A DNA stretch of 64,000 nt from assembly GCA_041396705.1 (NCBI GenBank), contig JAWKYB010000004.1, forward strand, positions 248,001-312,000, written 5' to 3'. The notes under the pieces were generated by a model. It ran no database searches. It worked only from the letters and a program-made list of their open reading frames with translations, and was not told where the DNA came from. The position numbers and the translations under genes are program-made. The stretch comes from Alphaproteobacteria bacterium (GTDB taxonomy: Bacteria > Pseudomonadota > Alphaproteobacteria > CALKHQ01). Positions within the stretch are counted from its first letter, which is position 1. Each line of letters begins with the position of its first letter. Positions 9,198 through 17,572 of the stretch are shown here, one piece after another.

Positions 9198-10184
9198 ATG
9201 ATCGCACGCGCCCTCGGCTTTCTCCTGATCGTCAAGGCGCTCAGCCCGTTCCTGTGGCTGCTGGCGGGCTATCTCGTCGCGATGCAGATCGCCGACCGGT
9301 TCGGCACGGTCACCGGCGCCTATTCCGCCGACGTCACGATCCAGGTTGAAGCGTTCGACACGTTGGCGCGGCGCGTGACCGAACAGGTCGAAGCAATCGC
9401 ACCGACCGTCGAGCAACAGGTGGAGATCGCGCTCGCCGAATGGCAGCAGCTGCAGGCCTGGGTTGCCTACACGACCGCCCAACTCAAGGCACTGCCGGAG
9501 ATCGATCTCAGCAACATCGTCCCCGACCTGACCTTTCCGAGCATTCGGCTGATCCCGATCAATATCGATTGGGACATCCCCAACGTGCCGATCATTGCCG
9601 ACGTGGCGCGCGGCATTCAATCGGCGGTGCAGGGGCTGGCAAACACGGTGAACCTCGCCTTCAGTACGCTGGCCACCCAGATTGCCAACGGCTTTTCGAC
9701 GGCGATCGCGCCCCTGAAACAGCAGCTGGTCGCCAACGTGATGGCCCAGCTGCAGCCCTATCTGGACGCCTATGCCAATGCCAGGTTCACGATGAATCTG
9801 GCGCGCGCTTTCTACGACGGCGTGTGGACCAAACTGGATGCGGTGAAAGCGCAGTTGGATGGCGCCTCGCAAGCCTGGCAGCAGATCGCCGATGATTTCG
9901 GCGACCAGCTGTCCGTCTCGATCGGCACCGCGGCGACGGTGCCGCAGGACCTGGACAGCGCGCTCGGCGATTCCGCCGTGCTGCTGGCGTTGTTCGGCAT
10001 CGTCACGCTTGGGCTGTTCCTGCTGTTCTACTGGGCGCGGATGATGACCGACCTGCTGCGCGGCTGGCAGCTGATGCTGGGACGCTACGACAGCTGGAAA
10101 GCGCAGAACGCCGAGCCCAAGGAGCCGCTGACCGACCGCTGGCTGGCCCGGCTGGAGGCGCGCAAGGCGTCGCCGGCCGCATGA
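9198..10184 (+). CDS. Hypothetical membrane protein with long extracytoplasmic middle
   Basis: A 328-residue protein of unknown function. An N-terminal hydrophobic segment (residues about 5-30) and a second one near the C-terminus (LLALFGIVTLGLFLLFYWAR, about 263-282) flank a long, Gln/Ala-rich, probably helical middle with several VEQ/QQ-containing stretches and a short Pro/Ile-rich block (about 113-135). The topology resembles membrane-anchored coiled-coil scaffolds. It stands alone, convergent with the ugp operon and divergent from the ABC exporter. RBS GAGG lies 7 bases before the ATG. Confidence 0.6.
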   Translation: MIARALGFLLIVKALSPFLWLLAGYLVAMQIADRFGTVTGAYSADVTIQVEAFDTLARRVTEQVEAIAPTVEQQVEIALAEWQQLQAWVAYTTAQLKALPEIDLSNIVPDLTFPSIRLIPINIDWDIPNVPIIADVARGIQSAVQGLANTVNLAFSTLATQIANGFSTAIAPLKQQLVANVMAQLQPYLDAYANARFTMNLARAFYDGVWTKLDAVKAQLDGASQAWQQIADDFGDQLSVSIGTAATVPQDLDSALGDSAVLLALFGIVTLGLFLLFYWARMMTDLLRGWQLMLGRYDSWKAQNAEPKEPLTDRWLARLEARKASPAA

Positions 10185-10206
10185 TCGCGCGGCCGGCCCG
10201 ACGGTG

Positions 10207-11283
10207 TCAGAGGCGCGCGCCGCTGTCGGGATCGAACAGGTGCACGTGCTCCGGCTTCACTCCCAGCGTCAGCGCATCGCCGTCGGCGATGGCGCGCGCG
10301 CCGGGCAGGCGGACGGTCAGGTCGTGGCCCTTGCCGGCGACGCGGCCGTGCGCCAGCGTGTCGGCGCCCAGGGGCTCGACCAGCTCGACGGTCATGGACA
10401 GCGCCGCCGGATGGGCGGCATCGGCCTCGGCCAGGTGCTCCGGCCGCAGGCCGACGGTGACCGCGCGGCCGGCGAGGGCGGCCAGGTCGGAGCGGCCGGT
10501 GGGCAGCAGCGGCCCGTCGTCGAGCTGCGCGCCGTCCGCAGTCACCCGCCCGGGCAGGAAGTTCATCGCCGGCGAGCCGATGAATCCGGCCACGAACAGC
10601 GTCGCCGGCCGACTGTAGACCTCCATCGGCGTGCCGATCTGCTCGGCGACGCCGGCGCTCATCACCACCAGCCGGTCGGCCATCGTCATCGCCTCGACCT
10701 GGTCATGGGTGACATAGAAGCTGGTGACCGCCAGTTCGCGCTGCAGCCGCTTGATCTCCAGCCGCATCTGCACCCGCAGCTTGGCGTCGAGGTTCGACAG
10801 CGGCTCGTCGAACAGGAACACTTTCGGCTCGCGCACGATCGCCCGGCCCATCGCTACCCGCTGGCGCTGGCCGCCGGACAGCTCGCGCGGGCGCCGTTCC
10901 AGCAGGGCGTCCAGCTGCAGGATCTTGGCGGTCTGCCGCACCCGCCGGTCGATCTCGTCCTTCGGCGTGCCGCGGTTGCGCAGGCCGTAGGCCATGTTGC
11001 GATAGACCGTCATGTGCGGATAGAGCGCGTAGTTCTGGAACACCATGGCGATGTCGCGGTCGGCCGGCTCCAGGTCGTTGACGGCTTGGCCGCCGATCGA
11101 GACGGTGCCGGACGTGATCGTCTCCAGGCCGGCGATCATCCGCAGCAGGGTGGACTTGCCGCAGCCAGACGGCCCGACCAGCACGACGAACTCGCCGTCG
11201 GCCGCCGCGATCGAAACGCCCTTCACCGCCTCGACATGGCCGGCATAGACCTTGCGCAACTGGGCGAGCTCGACGTCAGCCAT
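10207..11283 (-). CDS. ugpC: sn-Glycerol-3-phosphate ABC transporter, ATP-binding protein
   Basis: ATPase of the Ugp importer, 358 residues, cytoplasmic, working as a dimer on UgpA/UgpE. It shows Walker A GPSGCGKST, signature LSGGQRQRVA, Walker B VFLFDEPLSNLDAKL, switch His in YVTHDQVEAM, and the C-terminal regulatory OB domain typical of MalK/UgpC-type ATPases (residues about 235-358). It is the last gene of the minus-strand order ugpB-ugpA-ugpE-ugpC. A related MalK-type assignment is excluded mainly by the neighbouring ugp genes. Confidence 0.9.
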   Translation of the reverse strand: MADVELAQLRKVYAGHVEAVKGVSIAAADGEFVVLVGPSGCGKSTLLRMIAGLETITSGTVSIGGQAVNDLEPADRDIAMVFQNYALYPHMTVYRNMAYGLRNRGTPKDEIDRRVRQTAKILQLDALLERRPRELSGGQRQRVAMGRAIVREPKVFLFDEPLSNLDAKLRVQMRLEIKRLQRELAVTSFYVTHDQVEAMTMADRLVVMSAGVAEQIGTPMEVYSRPATLFVAGFIGSPAMNFLPGRVTADGAQLDDGPLLPTGRSDLAALAGRAVTVGLRPEHLAEADAAHPAALSMTVELVEPLGADTLAHGRVAGKGHDLTVRLPGARAIADGDALTLGVKPEHVHLFDPDSGARL

Positions 11284-11340
11284 GCGTGCTCCCGTTCTGC
11301 GTGCGGCGCGGCCGCGGCGCCATGGCGCTGGGCGGAGCCG

Positions 11341-12234
11341 TCACTTCTCCGTCTCCACCAGGCCTTTGATGAACAGCCGCTGCATCGCCAGGATGATCAG
11401 CATCGGCGGCAGCATCGCCAGGATCGCGACCGCGGTGACCAGCGGCCACGGCGTCTCCGCGTCGCCGACGTCGAGCATGCGCTTGATCGAGATCACGATC
11501 GGATACATGGACTCGTCGCTGGCGATCAGCAGCGGCCACAGATACTGGTTCCAGCCATAGATGAAGAGGATGACGAACAGGGCGGCGATGTTGGTGCGCG
11601 ACAGCGGCAGCAGGATGTCCCAGAAGAACTTCAGCGGCCCGGAGCCGTCGATGCGCGCGGCCTCGACCAGCTCGCCCGGGATGGTCATGAAGAACTGGCG
11701 GAACAGGAAGGTGGCGGTGGCGCTGGCGATCAGCGGGATCACCAGCCCGCCCCAGCTGTTCAGCATGCCGAGGTCGGAGACGACCGCATAGGTCGGCGCG
11801 ATGCGCACCTCCACCGGCAGCATCAGGGTGATGAAGATCAGCCAGAAGCAGACCATGCGGCCGGGGAAGCGGAAATAGACGATGGCGAAGGCGGACAGGA
11901 TCGAGATCGCGATCTTGCCGATGGCGATGCCCAGCGCCATCACCGCGCTGACCAGCAGCATGCGGCCGGCCGGCAGCCCGCCGACGGCCTCGATGCCGTC
12001 GCCGAGGACGGCTGCATAGTTCTCGAACAGGTGGCCGCCCGGCAGCACCGGCAGCGGCGCCTGGCTGACCACCTTCACGTCGTGGGTGGAAATGACGAAT
12101 GTGATGTACAGCGGGAACAGCACGACCAGAACGCCGAGCGCGAGGATCGTGTAGCTGAGGATGTCGCGGCGGCGCGCCTTGGCCTTCAGGCTGCGCGGAC
12201 GGCGCGCGGCGGCAGTATCGGCGACGCTGGCCAT
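11341..12234 (-). CDS. ugpE: sn-Glycerol-3-phosphate ABC transporter permease UgpE
   Basis: Inner-membrane permease of 297 residues with six predicted transmembrane helices. The EAA loop that docks the ATPase reads VEAARIDGSGPLKFFWDILL. An Arg/Lys-rich cytoplasmic N-terminus (AAARRPRSLKAKARRRD) precedes the first helix. The start ATG overlaps the ugpA stop by one base, a sign of translational coupling. Confidence 0.9.
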   Translation of the reverse strand: MASVADTAAARRPRSLKAKARRRDILSYTILALGVLVVLFPLYITFVISTHDVKVVSQAPLPVLPGGHLFENYAAVLGDGIEAVGGLPAGRMLLVSAVMALGIAIGKIAISILSAFAIVYFRFPGRMVCFWLIFITLMLPVEVRIAPTYAVVSDLGMLNSWGGLVIPLIASATATFLFRQFFMTIPGELVEAARIDGSGPLKFFWDILLPLSRTNIAALFVILFIYGWNQYLWPLLIASDESMYPIVISIKRMLDVGDAETPWPLVTAVAILAMLPPMLIILAMQRLFIKGLVETEK

Positions 12235-13121
12235 CAGTAGTGGACCCGCCGTTCGATGTAGCGGAACTGGATCGTCGTCAGCGCGATCACGATCACCATC
12301 AGCACCACCGACTGCGCGGCGGAGGAACCGAGGTCGTTGGCCTGGAACGCGTCGTACCAGACCTTGTAGACCAGCGTGTTGGTGGCGCCCGGCGAACCCG
12401 GGCCGCCGGAGGTGACGGCGTGGATGATGCCGAAGGTGTCGAAGAAGGCATAGACGATGTTGACCACCAGCAGGAAGAAGGTGGTCGGCGACAACAGCGG
12501 AAAGATGATGGTCCAGAACCGCTTCATCGGGCCGGCGCAGTCGATCGACGCCGCCTCCAGCAGCGATTTCGGGATCGCCTGCAGCCCGGCCAGGAAGAAC
12601 AGGAAATTGTAGCTGATCTGCTTCCAGGCCGCGGCCATCACCACCAGCAGCAGGGCCTGATTGCCGTTGACCCGGTAGTTCCAGTCGAGCCCGGCGCCGT
12701 TCAGCCCGCTGGCGACGATGCCGTAGACCGGGTGGAACAGGAACACCCAGATCGCGCCGGCGACCGCAGGCGCGACGGCATAGGGCCAGATCAGGAAGGC
12801 GCGGATCGCCGCGCCGCCGCGCACCACCCGGTCGGCCATCACCGCCAGCAGCAGCGCCAGGCCCATCGACAGCACCGTGACCGAGACCGCGAAGACGAAG
12901 GTGGTGCCGAGCGAATGCAGGTACTGGCTGTCGTCGAAGATGGCGGCGAAGTTGTCGAACCAGACGAAGTCGCGGCGGGTGCCCCAGGCATCCTCGCGCA
13001 GCAGCGACTGGTACAGCGCCTGCCCGGCCGGATAGAGGAAGAAGACGAAGGTGACGATCAGCTGCGGCAGGACCAGCAGATAGGGCAAGGTCGCGTGCCG
13101 GAACGTCACCTGCTTGTTCAT
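12234..13121 (-). CDS. ugpA: sn-Glycerol-3-phosphate ABC transporter permease UgpA
   Basis: Partner permease, 295 residues, six transmembrane helices. The sequence around GQALYQSLLREDAWGTRRDFV and WFDNFAAIFDDSQYLHSLGT is typical of UgpA, and the EAA motif appears as LEAASIDCAGPMKRFWTIIF. It lies between ugpB (57-base gap) and ugpE (one-base overlap), so the four genes form one transcription unit. Confidence 0.9.
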   Translation of the reverse strand: MNKQVTFRHATLPYLLVLPQLIVTFVFFLYPAGQALYQSLLREDAWGTRRDFVWFDNFAAIFDDSQYLHSLGTTFVFAVSVTVLSMGLALLLAVMADRVVRGGAAIRAFLIWPYAVAPAVAGAIWVFLFHPVYGIVASGLNGAGLDWNYRVNGNQALLLVVMAAAWKQISYNFLFFLAGLQAIPKSLLEAASIDCAGPMKRFWTIIFPLLSPTTFFLLVVNIVYAFFDTFGIIHAVTSGGPGSPGATNTLVYKVWYDAFQANDLGSSAAQSVVLMVIVIALTTIQFRYIERRVHY

Positions 13122-13177
13122 GGCGGAACCCGCAGGCCGGCCGGGACGGGCGCTGGGCCCGCCCCGGCCATGGGCCG

Positions 13178-14485
13178 TCAGCCGTTGTCGGATTCGAACT
13201 GGCGCAGCAGCTCGTTGCCGCGGGTGATCATCGCCTCCAGCGCCTCCTCGGGGGTCTTCTGGTCGGCCCAGATCGCCTCCATCTCCTCGTTGAAGATGTC
13301 GCGGATCTGCACGAAGTTGCCGAAGCGCAGCCCCTTAGAGTTCGGGGTCGGCGGGTTCAGCGTCATCTGGCTGATCGACACGTCGGCGCCGGGGTTGGCG
13401 TCGTAGTAGCCCTGGCTCTTGGTCAGCTCGTAGGCCGCGTTGGTGATCGGCAGGTAGCCGGAGAACTGGTGCCAGTCGGCCTGGACCTCTGCCGAGGACA
13501 GGTAGCTGAAGAACTTGGCCACGCCCGGATACTGGTCGTCGTCGTTGCCGGCGAGCACCCACAGCGACGCGCCGCCGATGATGCTGTTCTGCGGCGCGCC
13601 CTCGATGTCCGGATAGTAGGGCAGCATCGACGTGCCGAACTCGAAGCCCTCCACCGAGCTCAGCAGGCCGGCCCGGCCGGCCGAGGAATTGAAGAACATC
13701 GCGCAATGGCCGCTGGTGAACAGGCCCTGGCTGTCGCCGCGCCGGCCGCCGTACTCGAAGATGCCGCTTTTCGACCAGTCGTGCATGTTGGTCAGGTGGC
13801 GCAGCACCTGCGCGTTGTCGATGGTGAACTCGGTGCCCAGGCCCTCGAAGCCGTTCGACAGCGTGCCGATCGGCAGGTTGTGCCAGGCCGAGAAGTTCTC
13901 GATCTGCACCCACGACTGCCAGGCGGTGGTGAAGCCGCACTCGGCCAGGCCGGCATCGATGATCTTCTGCGCGTCCTCGGCAAGTTCGGGCCACGTGGTC
14001 GGCGGGCCGTCGATGCCGGCCGCCTCGAACACGTTCTTGTTGTAGTACAGCACCGGCGTCGAGCTGTTGAACGGCATCGACAGCATGTTGCCGTCCGGGT
14101 CGGTGTAGTAGCCGGTGACCGCGGCCAGGAACCCGCTGGACTCGAACGGTTCGCCCATGTCGGCCATCAGCTGGTAGACGGGATAGACGGCGCCTTTGGC
14201 CGCCATCATCGACCCGGTGCCGACCTCGAACACCTGCACGATCTCGGGCTGCTCGCCGGCGCGGAAGGCGGCGATGGCGGCATTCAGGGTCTCGGTGTAG
14301 TTGCCCTTGTAGACGGCGACGACTTCATAGTCGCTCTGGCTGGCATTGAATGCCGCCGCGATGGCTTCGACCTTCTCGCCGAGGGCGCCTCCCATCGCGT
14401 GCCACCATTCGATCTGGACGGCCGCTTGCGCCTGTGTCGCGCAGAGAGTGAGGAGCGCCCCACTGGCCAGAAGCATGCTTCGCAT
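13178..14485 (-). CDS. ugpB: sn-Glycerol-3-phosphate-binding protein UgpB
   Basis: Periplasmic solute-binding protein of the Ugp importer, 435 residues. A Sec signal peptide ends at about QAQAA (residue 22) and the mature protein begins VQIEWWHAMGG, a UgpB hallmark. MPFNSSTPVLYYNKNVFEAA is the conserved ligand-contacting block. The start at 14485 was chosen because AGGGAG lies 8 bases upstream and the signal peptide follows at once. It is first in the operon and sits behind a Pho-box-like element, which fits phosphate-starvation control known for ugp in other bacteria. Confidence 0.92.
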   Translation of the reverse strand: MRSMLLASGALLTLCATQAQAAVQIEWWHAMGGALGEKVEAIAAAFNASQSDYEVVAVYKGNYTETLNAAIAAFRAGEQPEIVQVFEVGTGSMMAAKGAVYPVYQLMADMGEPFESSGFLAAVTGYYTDPDGNMLSMPFNSSTPVLYYNKNVFEAAGIDGPPTTWPELAEDAQKIIDAGLAECGFTTAWQSWVQIENFSAWHNLPIGTLSNGFEGLGTEFTIDNAQVLRHLTNMHDWSKSGIFEYGGRRGDSQGLFTSGHCAMFFNSSAGRAGLLSSVEGFEFGTSMLPYYPDIEGAPQNSIIGGASLWVLAGNDDDQYPGVAKFFSYLSSAEVQADWHQFSGYLPITNAAYELTKSQGYYDANPGADVSISQMTLNPPTPNSKGLRFGNFVQIRDIFNEEMEAIWADQKTPEEALEAMITRGNELLRQFESDNG

Positions 14486-14591
14486 CGCCGAATCTCCCTT
14501 TTTCTGTCCGTATTCCGCCGCCCTCGGCCCGCCGGCCATGGAGTGGTCGGCGGACCCTAGGATCGTCGCTTTACCGCTCTGTGGCGGGTTT

Positions 14592-14609
14592 ATGAACCTT
14601 ATGTTACAG
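14592..14609 (-). promoter_or_regulatory. Pho-box-like element upstream of ugpB
   Basis: On the minus strand the 18-mer CTGTAACATAAGGTTCAT follows the PhoB layout of two 7-bp half-sites around a 4-bp A/T spacer (ATAA). The first half is close to CTGTCAT and the second keeps TCAT, giving about 13 of 18 matches by my own count. It lies 107 bases before the ugpB start. PhoB control of ugp is established in enterobacteria and rhizobia; here it is inferred. Confidence 0.4.
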
Positions 14610-14666
14610 CGCCAGCGCCTCCGTGTAACCGCACCGTTTCGTTAGATTCCCGGACCGATGGTCGCG

Positions 14667-15887
14667 TCAGAGCGGTCCGGCGCCCCTGGTCCGCCGCGGC
14701 GCCAGCGCCAGCCTGCCCATAACGGTATAGCGGCTGGCGCCGCTGCAAGCCGGAATGTTGTTGGCGACGTGGTTGACCGCCGCGAAGGCGAGGGTCGCGA
14801 ACTTGATCGCCTCCTTGAATTGGGCCGGAATGCCGAACTCGTCCGTGGTGGTCAGGCGCAGCGCGTCCGGCAGCTCGTTCGCGATGAAGCCCATCAGCGT
14901 CTTGTTCCGGGTTCCGCCGCCGCTGGCGGCCACCAGATCGATGCCGCCCAGATCGGGGATGTAGTCGCGCAGCGCGATCGCGATCGACTTGGCGGTGAAG
15001 GCGGCGAAGGTGGCCATGATGTCCTCCTTCGCCAGCGCCGCCCACTTGTCGATCATGCCGTCGCAATAGGCTGCGCCGAAGTCGAGCTTCCAGGCACTGC
15101 GCGGCGGCGGCCGCTTGAAATAGGGGTGGGACAGCAGGTCCGCCATCATTTCGGCATCGATCTTGCCCGACGCGGCGATCGACCCGTCCGGGTCGTAGGC
15201 CCGGTCGAACAGGCGGCGTGCGGTATGGTCGACCATGACGCAGCCGGGGCCGGTGTCGAACGCCATCATCTTGCGGCGGTCGGCGTTGGCGAGCTGGAAG
15301 TTGGCGATGCCGCCGATGTTCAGCGTCAGCATCGGGCGCTCGTTGCGGAAGGCGACGTAGTCCAGATACTGCATCAACGGCGCCCCGGTGCCGCCGAAGG
15401 CATGGTCGGCCGCGCGGAAGTGCGAGACCACGTCGATGTCGGTGTGGCAGGCGACCACCGAGGACTCGCCGATCTGCAGGCCGCAGGGATAGGGCCCGTC
15501 GAGCCAGCGCCCGACCAGATCCTCGCTGGCCGGGTCGACCGCGTGCATGCGCGCATGGTCCGGCGGTTCCTGATAGATGGTCTGGCCGTCGTAGCCGATG
15601 ACGGTGACGTCCTCGGGCCTGGTCCCGGTCTGGCGCAGCAGCGTGCGGGCCGCCTCGGCATAGCAGGCGCCGGCGATGTAGTTCAGCCGGGTCAGCTCGA
15701 ATATGCTGAGCTGGTTGACGAACGCCTTCTGCACCAGCGCCTCGACCCGCGCCGGCCATTTGTGCGTATAGCCCTCGATGAAGCGCGGCCGCGTCGGATG
15801 GCCGTCGTCGGCGATATCGGTTTCGGCCAGCACGGCATCGATGCCGTCGAACGACGATCCGCTGTTGAGACCCAGGATCAGTGCCAT
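14667..15887 (-). CDS. anmK: Anhydro-N-acetylmuramic acid kinase family protein
   Basis: AnmK phosphorylates and opens 1,6-anhydro-MurNAc during peptidoglycan recycling. This 406-residue member keeps the family landmarks NIGGIANF, the catalytic Asp in DTGPGCVMVD, ASGKID followed by HPYFKRPPPRSAWK, ASGGGTRNKTLM and EFGIPAQFKEAIKFA. Its N-terminal phosphate loop reads LNSGSSFDGIDAVL instead of the usual MSGTSLDGID, so it belongs to a divergent subgroup whose sugar may differ. The gene lies upstream of ugpB on the same strand with a 181-bp gap that contains the Pho-box-like site. It is divergent from the HAD hydrolase. Confidence 0.8.
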   Translation of the reverse strand: MALILGLNSGSSFDGIDAVLAETDIADDGHPTRPRFIEGYTHKWPARVEALVQKAFVNQLSIFELTRLNYIAGACYAEAARTLLRQTGTRPEDVTVIGYDGQTIYQEPPDHARMHAVDPASEDLVGRWLDGPYPCGLQIGESSVVACHTDIDVVSHFRAADHAFGGTGAPLMQYLDYVAFRNERPMLTLNIGGIANFQLANADRRKMMAFDTGPGCVMVDHTARRLFDRAYDPDGSIAASGKIDAEMMADLLSHPYFKRPPPRSAWKLDFGAAYCDGMIDKWAALAKEDIMATFAAFTAKSIAIALRDYIPDLGGIDLVAASGGGTRNKTLMGFIANELPDALRLTTTDEFGIPAQFKEAIKFATLAFAAVNHVANNIPACSGASRYTVMGRLALAPRRTRGAGPL

Positions 15888-15977
15888 GTCGATTTCTCTC
15901 GTTTCCTCCTACCCCGGCCACAAGTAGGTTGGAGCCTGCGCCGGGAGTCAACGATGCAGGTCGACAGGAGCACACAT

Positions 15978-16019
15978 ATGAAGGATGCCAGGCACGGCAT
16001 CGACGGACCGGCGCGATGA
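15978..16019 (+). CDS. Leader ORF (13 codons) coupled to HAD hydrolase
   Basis: The short ORF MKDARHGIDGPAR begins with ATG 7 bases after a good AGGAG site (15966-15970). Its UGA stop overlaps the ATG of the HAD hydrolase gene in the form ATGA. The downstream gene has no convincing RBS of its own, so it is probably translated by coupling to this ORF. Whether the peptide itself matters is unknown. Confidence 0.4.
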   Translation: MKDARHGIDGPAR

Positions 16020-16759
16020 ATGCGGTCGGCAAGGGCGGGGTCGGCCAACGCGCAGCGGAGCAAAGCGTCGTTGGGGGCGAACCGGCCGGTGCGCTGGCGG
16101 TTATCTTCGACTGCGACGGCGTGCTGGTCGACAGCGAGGTGGTGGCGTGCGGCGTCGCCGCCACGGTCCTGCAGCGCCACGGCGTGTCGATCGACGCGGC
16201 GACGGTGATGCAGCGTTTCCTGGGCCGTCCGCTGACCTACCTGATCGGTGAGTTGTCGCGGGAGCACGCCGTCGACCTGCAGACCGGGTTCCTGCCGGAA
16301 ATGCGCGCGGCGGTGCTGGCGGCGATGCAGTCCGGCGTCGCGCCCATTCCGGGCATGGCCGCGCTGTTGCGGCGGCTGGCGCTGCGCAAGTGCGTGGCCT
16401 CGAGCAGCGAGATGGCGCGGGTGCGCGCGGCACTGACCTCGTCGGGCCTGATCGAGCATTTCGGCGAGCACATCTACACCGCAGAGCAGGTGGCACGGCC
16501 GAAGCCGTTCCCGGACCTGTTCCTGCACGGTGCGGCACGGCTGGGCGTGGCGCCGGAACGCTGCCTCGTGGTCGAGGACAGCAAGGCCGGCGTCTGCGCG
16601 GCGCGCGCCGCCGGCATGACGCCGATCGGCTTTGCCGGCGGCTCGCACGCAACCGCCGCGATGCGCGAGGGGCTGGCGGCCGAGGGCGCGATCGCGGTGG
16701 TCGACGATGTCGAGGCGCTGGCCGGCCTGATCGCGGACCTGGCCGCAGCCGCCGGCTGA
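16016..16759 (+). CDS. HAD-IA family hydrolase (phosphoglycolate phosphatase / beta-phosphoglucomutase-like)
   Basis: A 247-residue cytoplasmic phosphatase or mutase of the haloacid dehalogenase superfamily. Motif I is IFDCDGVLVDSE, motif II is VASSSE, the Lys of motif III is in ARPKPFPD, and motif IV is CLVVEDSKAGV. The alpha-helical cap lies between residues about 45 and 105. The substrate is not evident; sugar phosphates are common in this subgroup, and the neighbouring amino-sugar kinase and glycerol-phosphate transporter make that plausible. The start was set at 16016, where the ATG overlaps the stop of the leader ORF; the first 29 residues before the HAD core look unstructured. Confidence 0.85.
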   Translation: MNAVGKGGVGQRAAEQSVVGGEPAGALAVIFDCDGVLVDSEVVACGVAATVLQRHGVSIDAATVMQRFLGRPLTYLIGELSREHAVDLQTGFLPEMRAAVLAAMQSGVAPIPGMAALLRRLALRKCVASSSEMARVRAALTSSGLIEHFGEHIYTAEQVARPKPFPDLFLHGAARLGVAPERCLVVEDSKAGVCAARAAGMTPIGFAGGSHATAAMREGLAAEGAIAVVDDVEALAGLIADLAAAAG

Positions 16760-16789
16760 GCGGCGTTGCCGGCGGGGCGGGCCCGAGAT

Positions 16790-17460
16790 TCAGAAGACCA
16801 CGCGCCGCGCCGAGATCGCCGTGAAGTTGCCCGCCTGGCTTCCCGCCGAGGCCCATGTGCTTGAATCGATCCTGATCTCGTCGCCGCCCCACGGGTCGTA
16901 GGCGATGAAATCCCCGGCCGCGTCGGTGCCGACCACGAGCACATAGTGGCCGAGGCCGAGGCGCGGGCTGCTGCCGCGCACGATGACCGGGTTGCCCGCG
17001 GCAAGGGCGCTCGATATCTCCGCCGCGTCCAGGTCGAGCGCATATTGCGGTCCCGGCCCGGTGCCGTCGATCGCGGTGACGCCGACCGGGGTCAGTTTGC
17101 CGCGCCGATCCGGTAGGCCGTCTCGCCCCTGGCATGCTCGATCATCGCATAGACGGTCGCGAGGCAAGTGTATTTCCAGTGCGGGCCGGCTTCGACCTCG
17201 TCCCGGGCTATGGCCCACGCGGTGCTCTCGTAAAGACGCGTATCGTCATAGTCCCGCTGATCGAACATGGCCCCGTGTTGAAACGAGGGCAGGACATGTC
17301 GATCCTGGCGTCCGGCGACGTCGTTCGCACCGGACGCGCAGGAGGCGAGCAGGAAACCGATCAGCGGAACGAAGTGAGTTGGCTTTCTGGTCCCAGGACG
17401 GACCGGCTTTCCGGTTGTCCCGGCGATCCGGATCGTTCGAGCGTACATGCCGGCTGACAT
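16790..17460 (-). pseudogene. C39-like cysteine peptidase lipoprotein, frameshifted
   Basis: Two frames together spell one protein. The upstream frame (17460 down to 17092) has a lipoprotein signal with lipobox LASC and the catalytic Cys segment YTCLATVYAMIEH. The downstream frame (from about 17101 to 16790) has the catalytic His in LGHYVLVVG and the Asp in AYDPWGG. The sequences join cleanly if one base is gained or lost at about 17092-17101 (around ARGETAYRIGAA / KLTPVGVT). Cys, His and Asp in this order are those of papain-like C39 peptidases. The join has no canonical slippery heptamer, so programmed frameshifting is unlikely; an inactivating mutation or a consensus error are the choices. 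The exact start is unsure (17448, 17460 or 17481). Confidence 0.55.
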
Positions 17461-17572
17461 CCGATACTGCAAGACTGACATCCTCAGACTCGGCAATGCT
17501 CGCACCGGTGGCGAAGAGCCGCAAGCCGCACGCGCGCCGCGGTGTCCGGTGGCGGCGTGCAGCGGGATGCGG

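Noticed and set aside
17085..17105. Programmed -1 ribosomal frameshift in the C39-like gene
   Set aside because: The local sequence GGCAAAC does not fit the X XXY YYZ slippery rule, and no downstream stimulatory structure was obvious.
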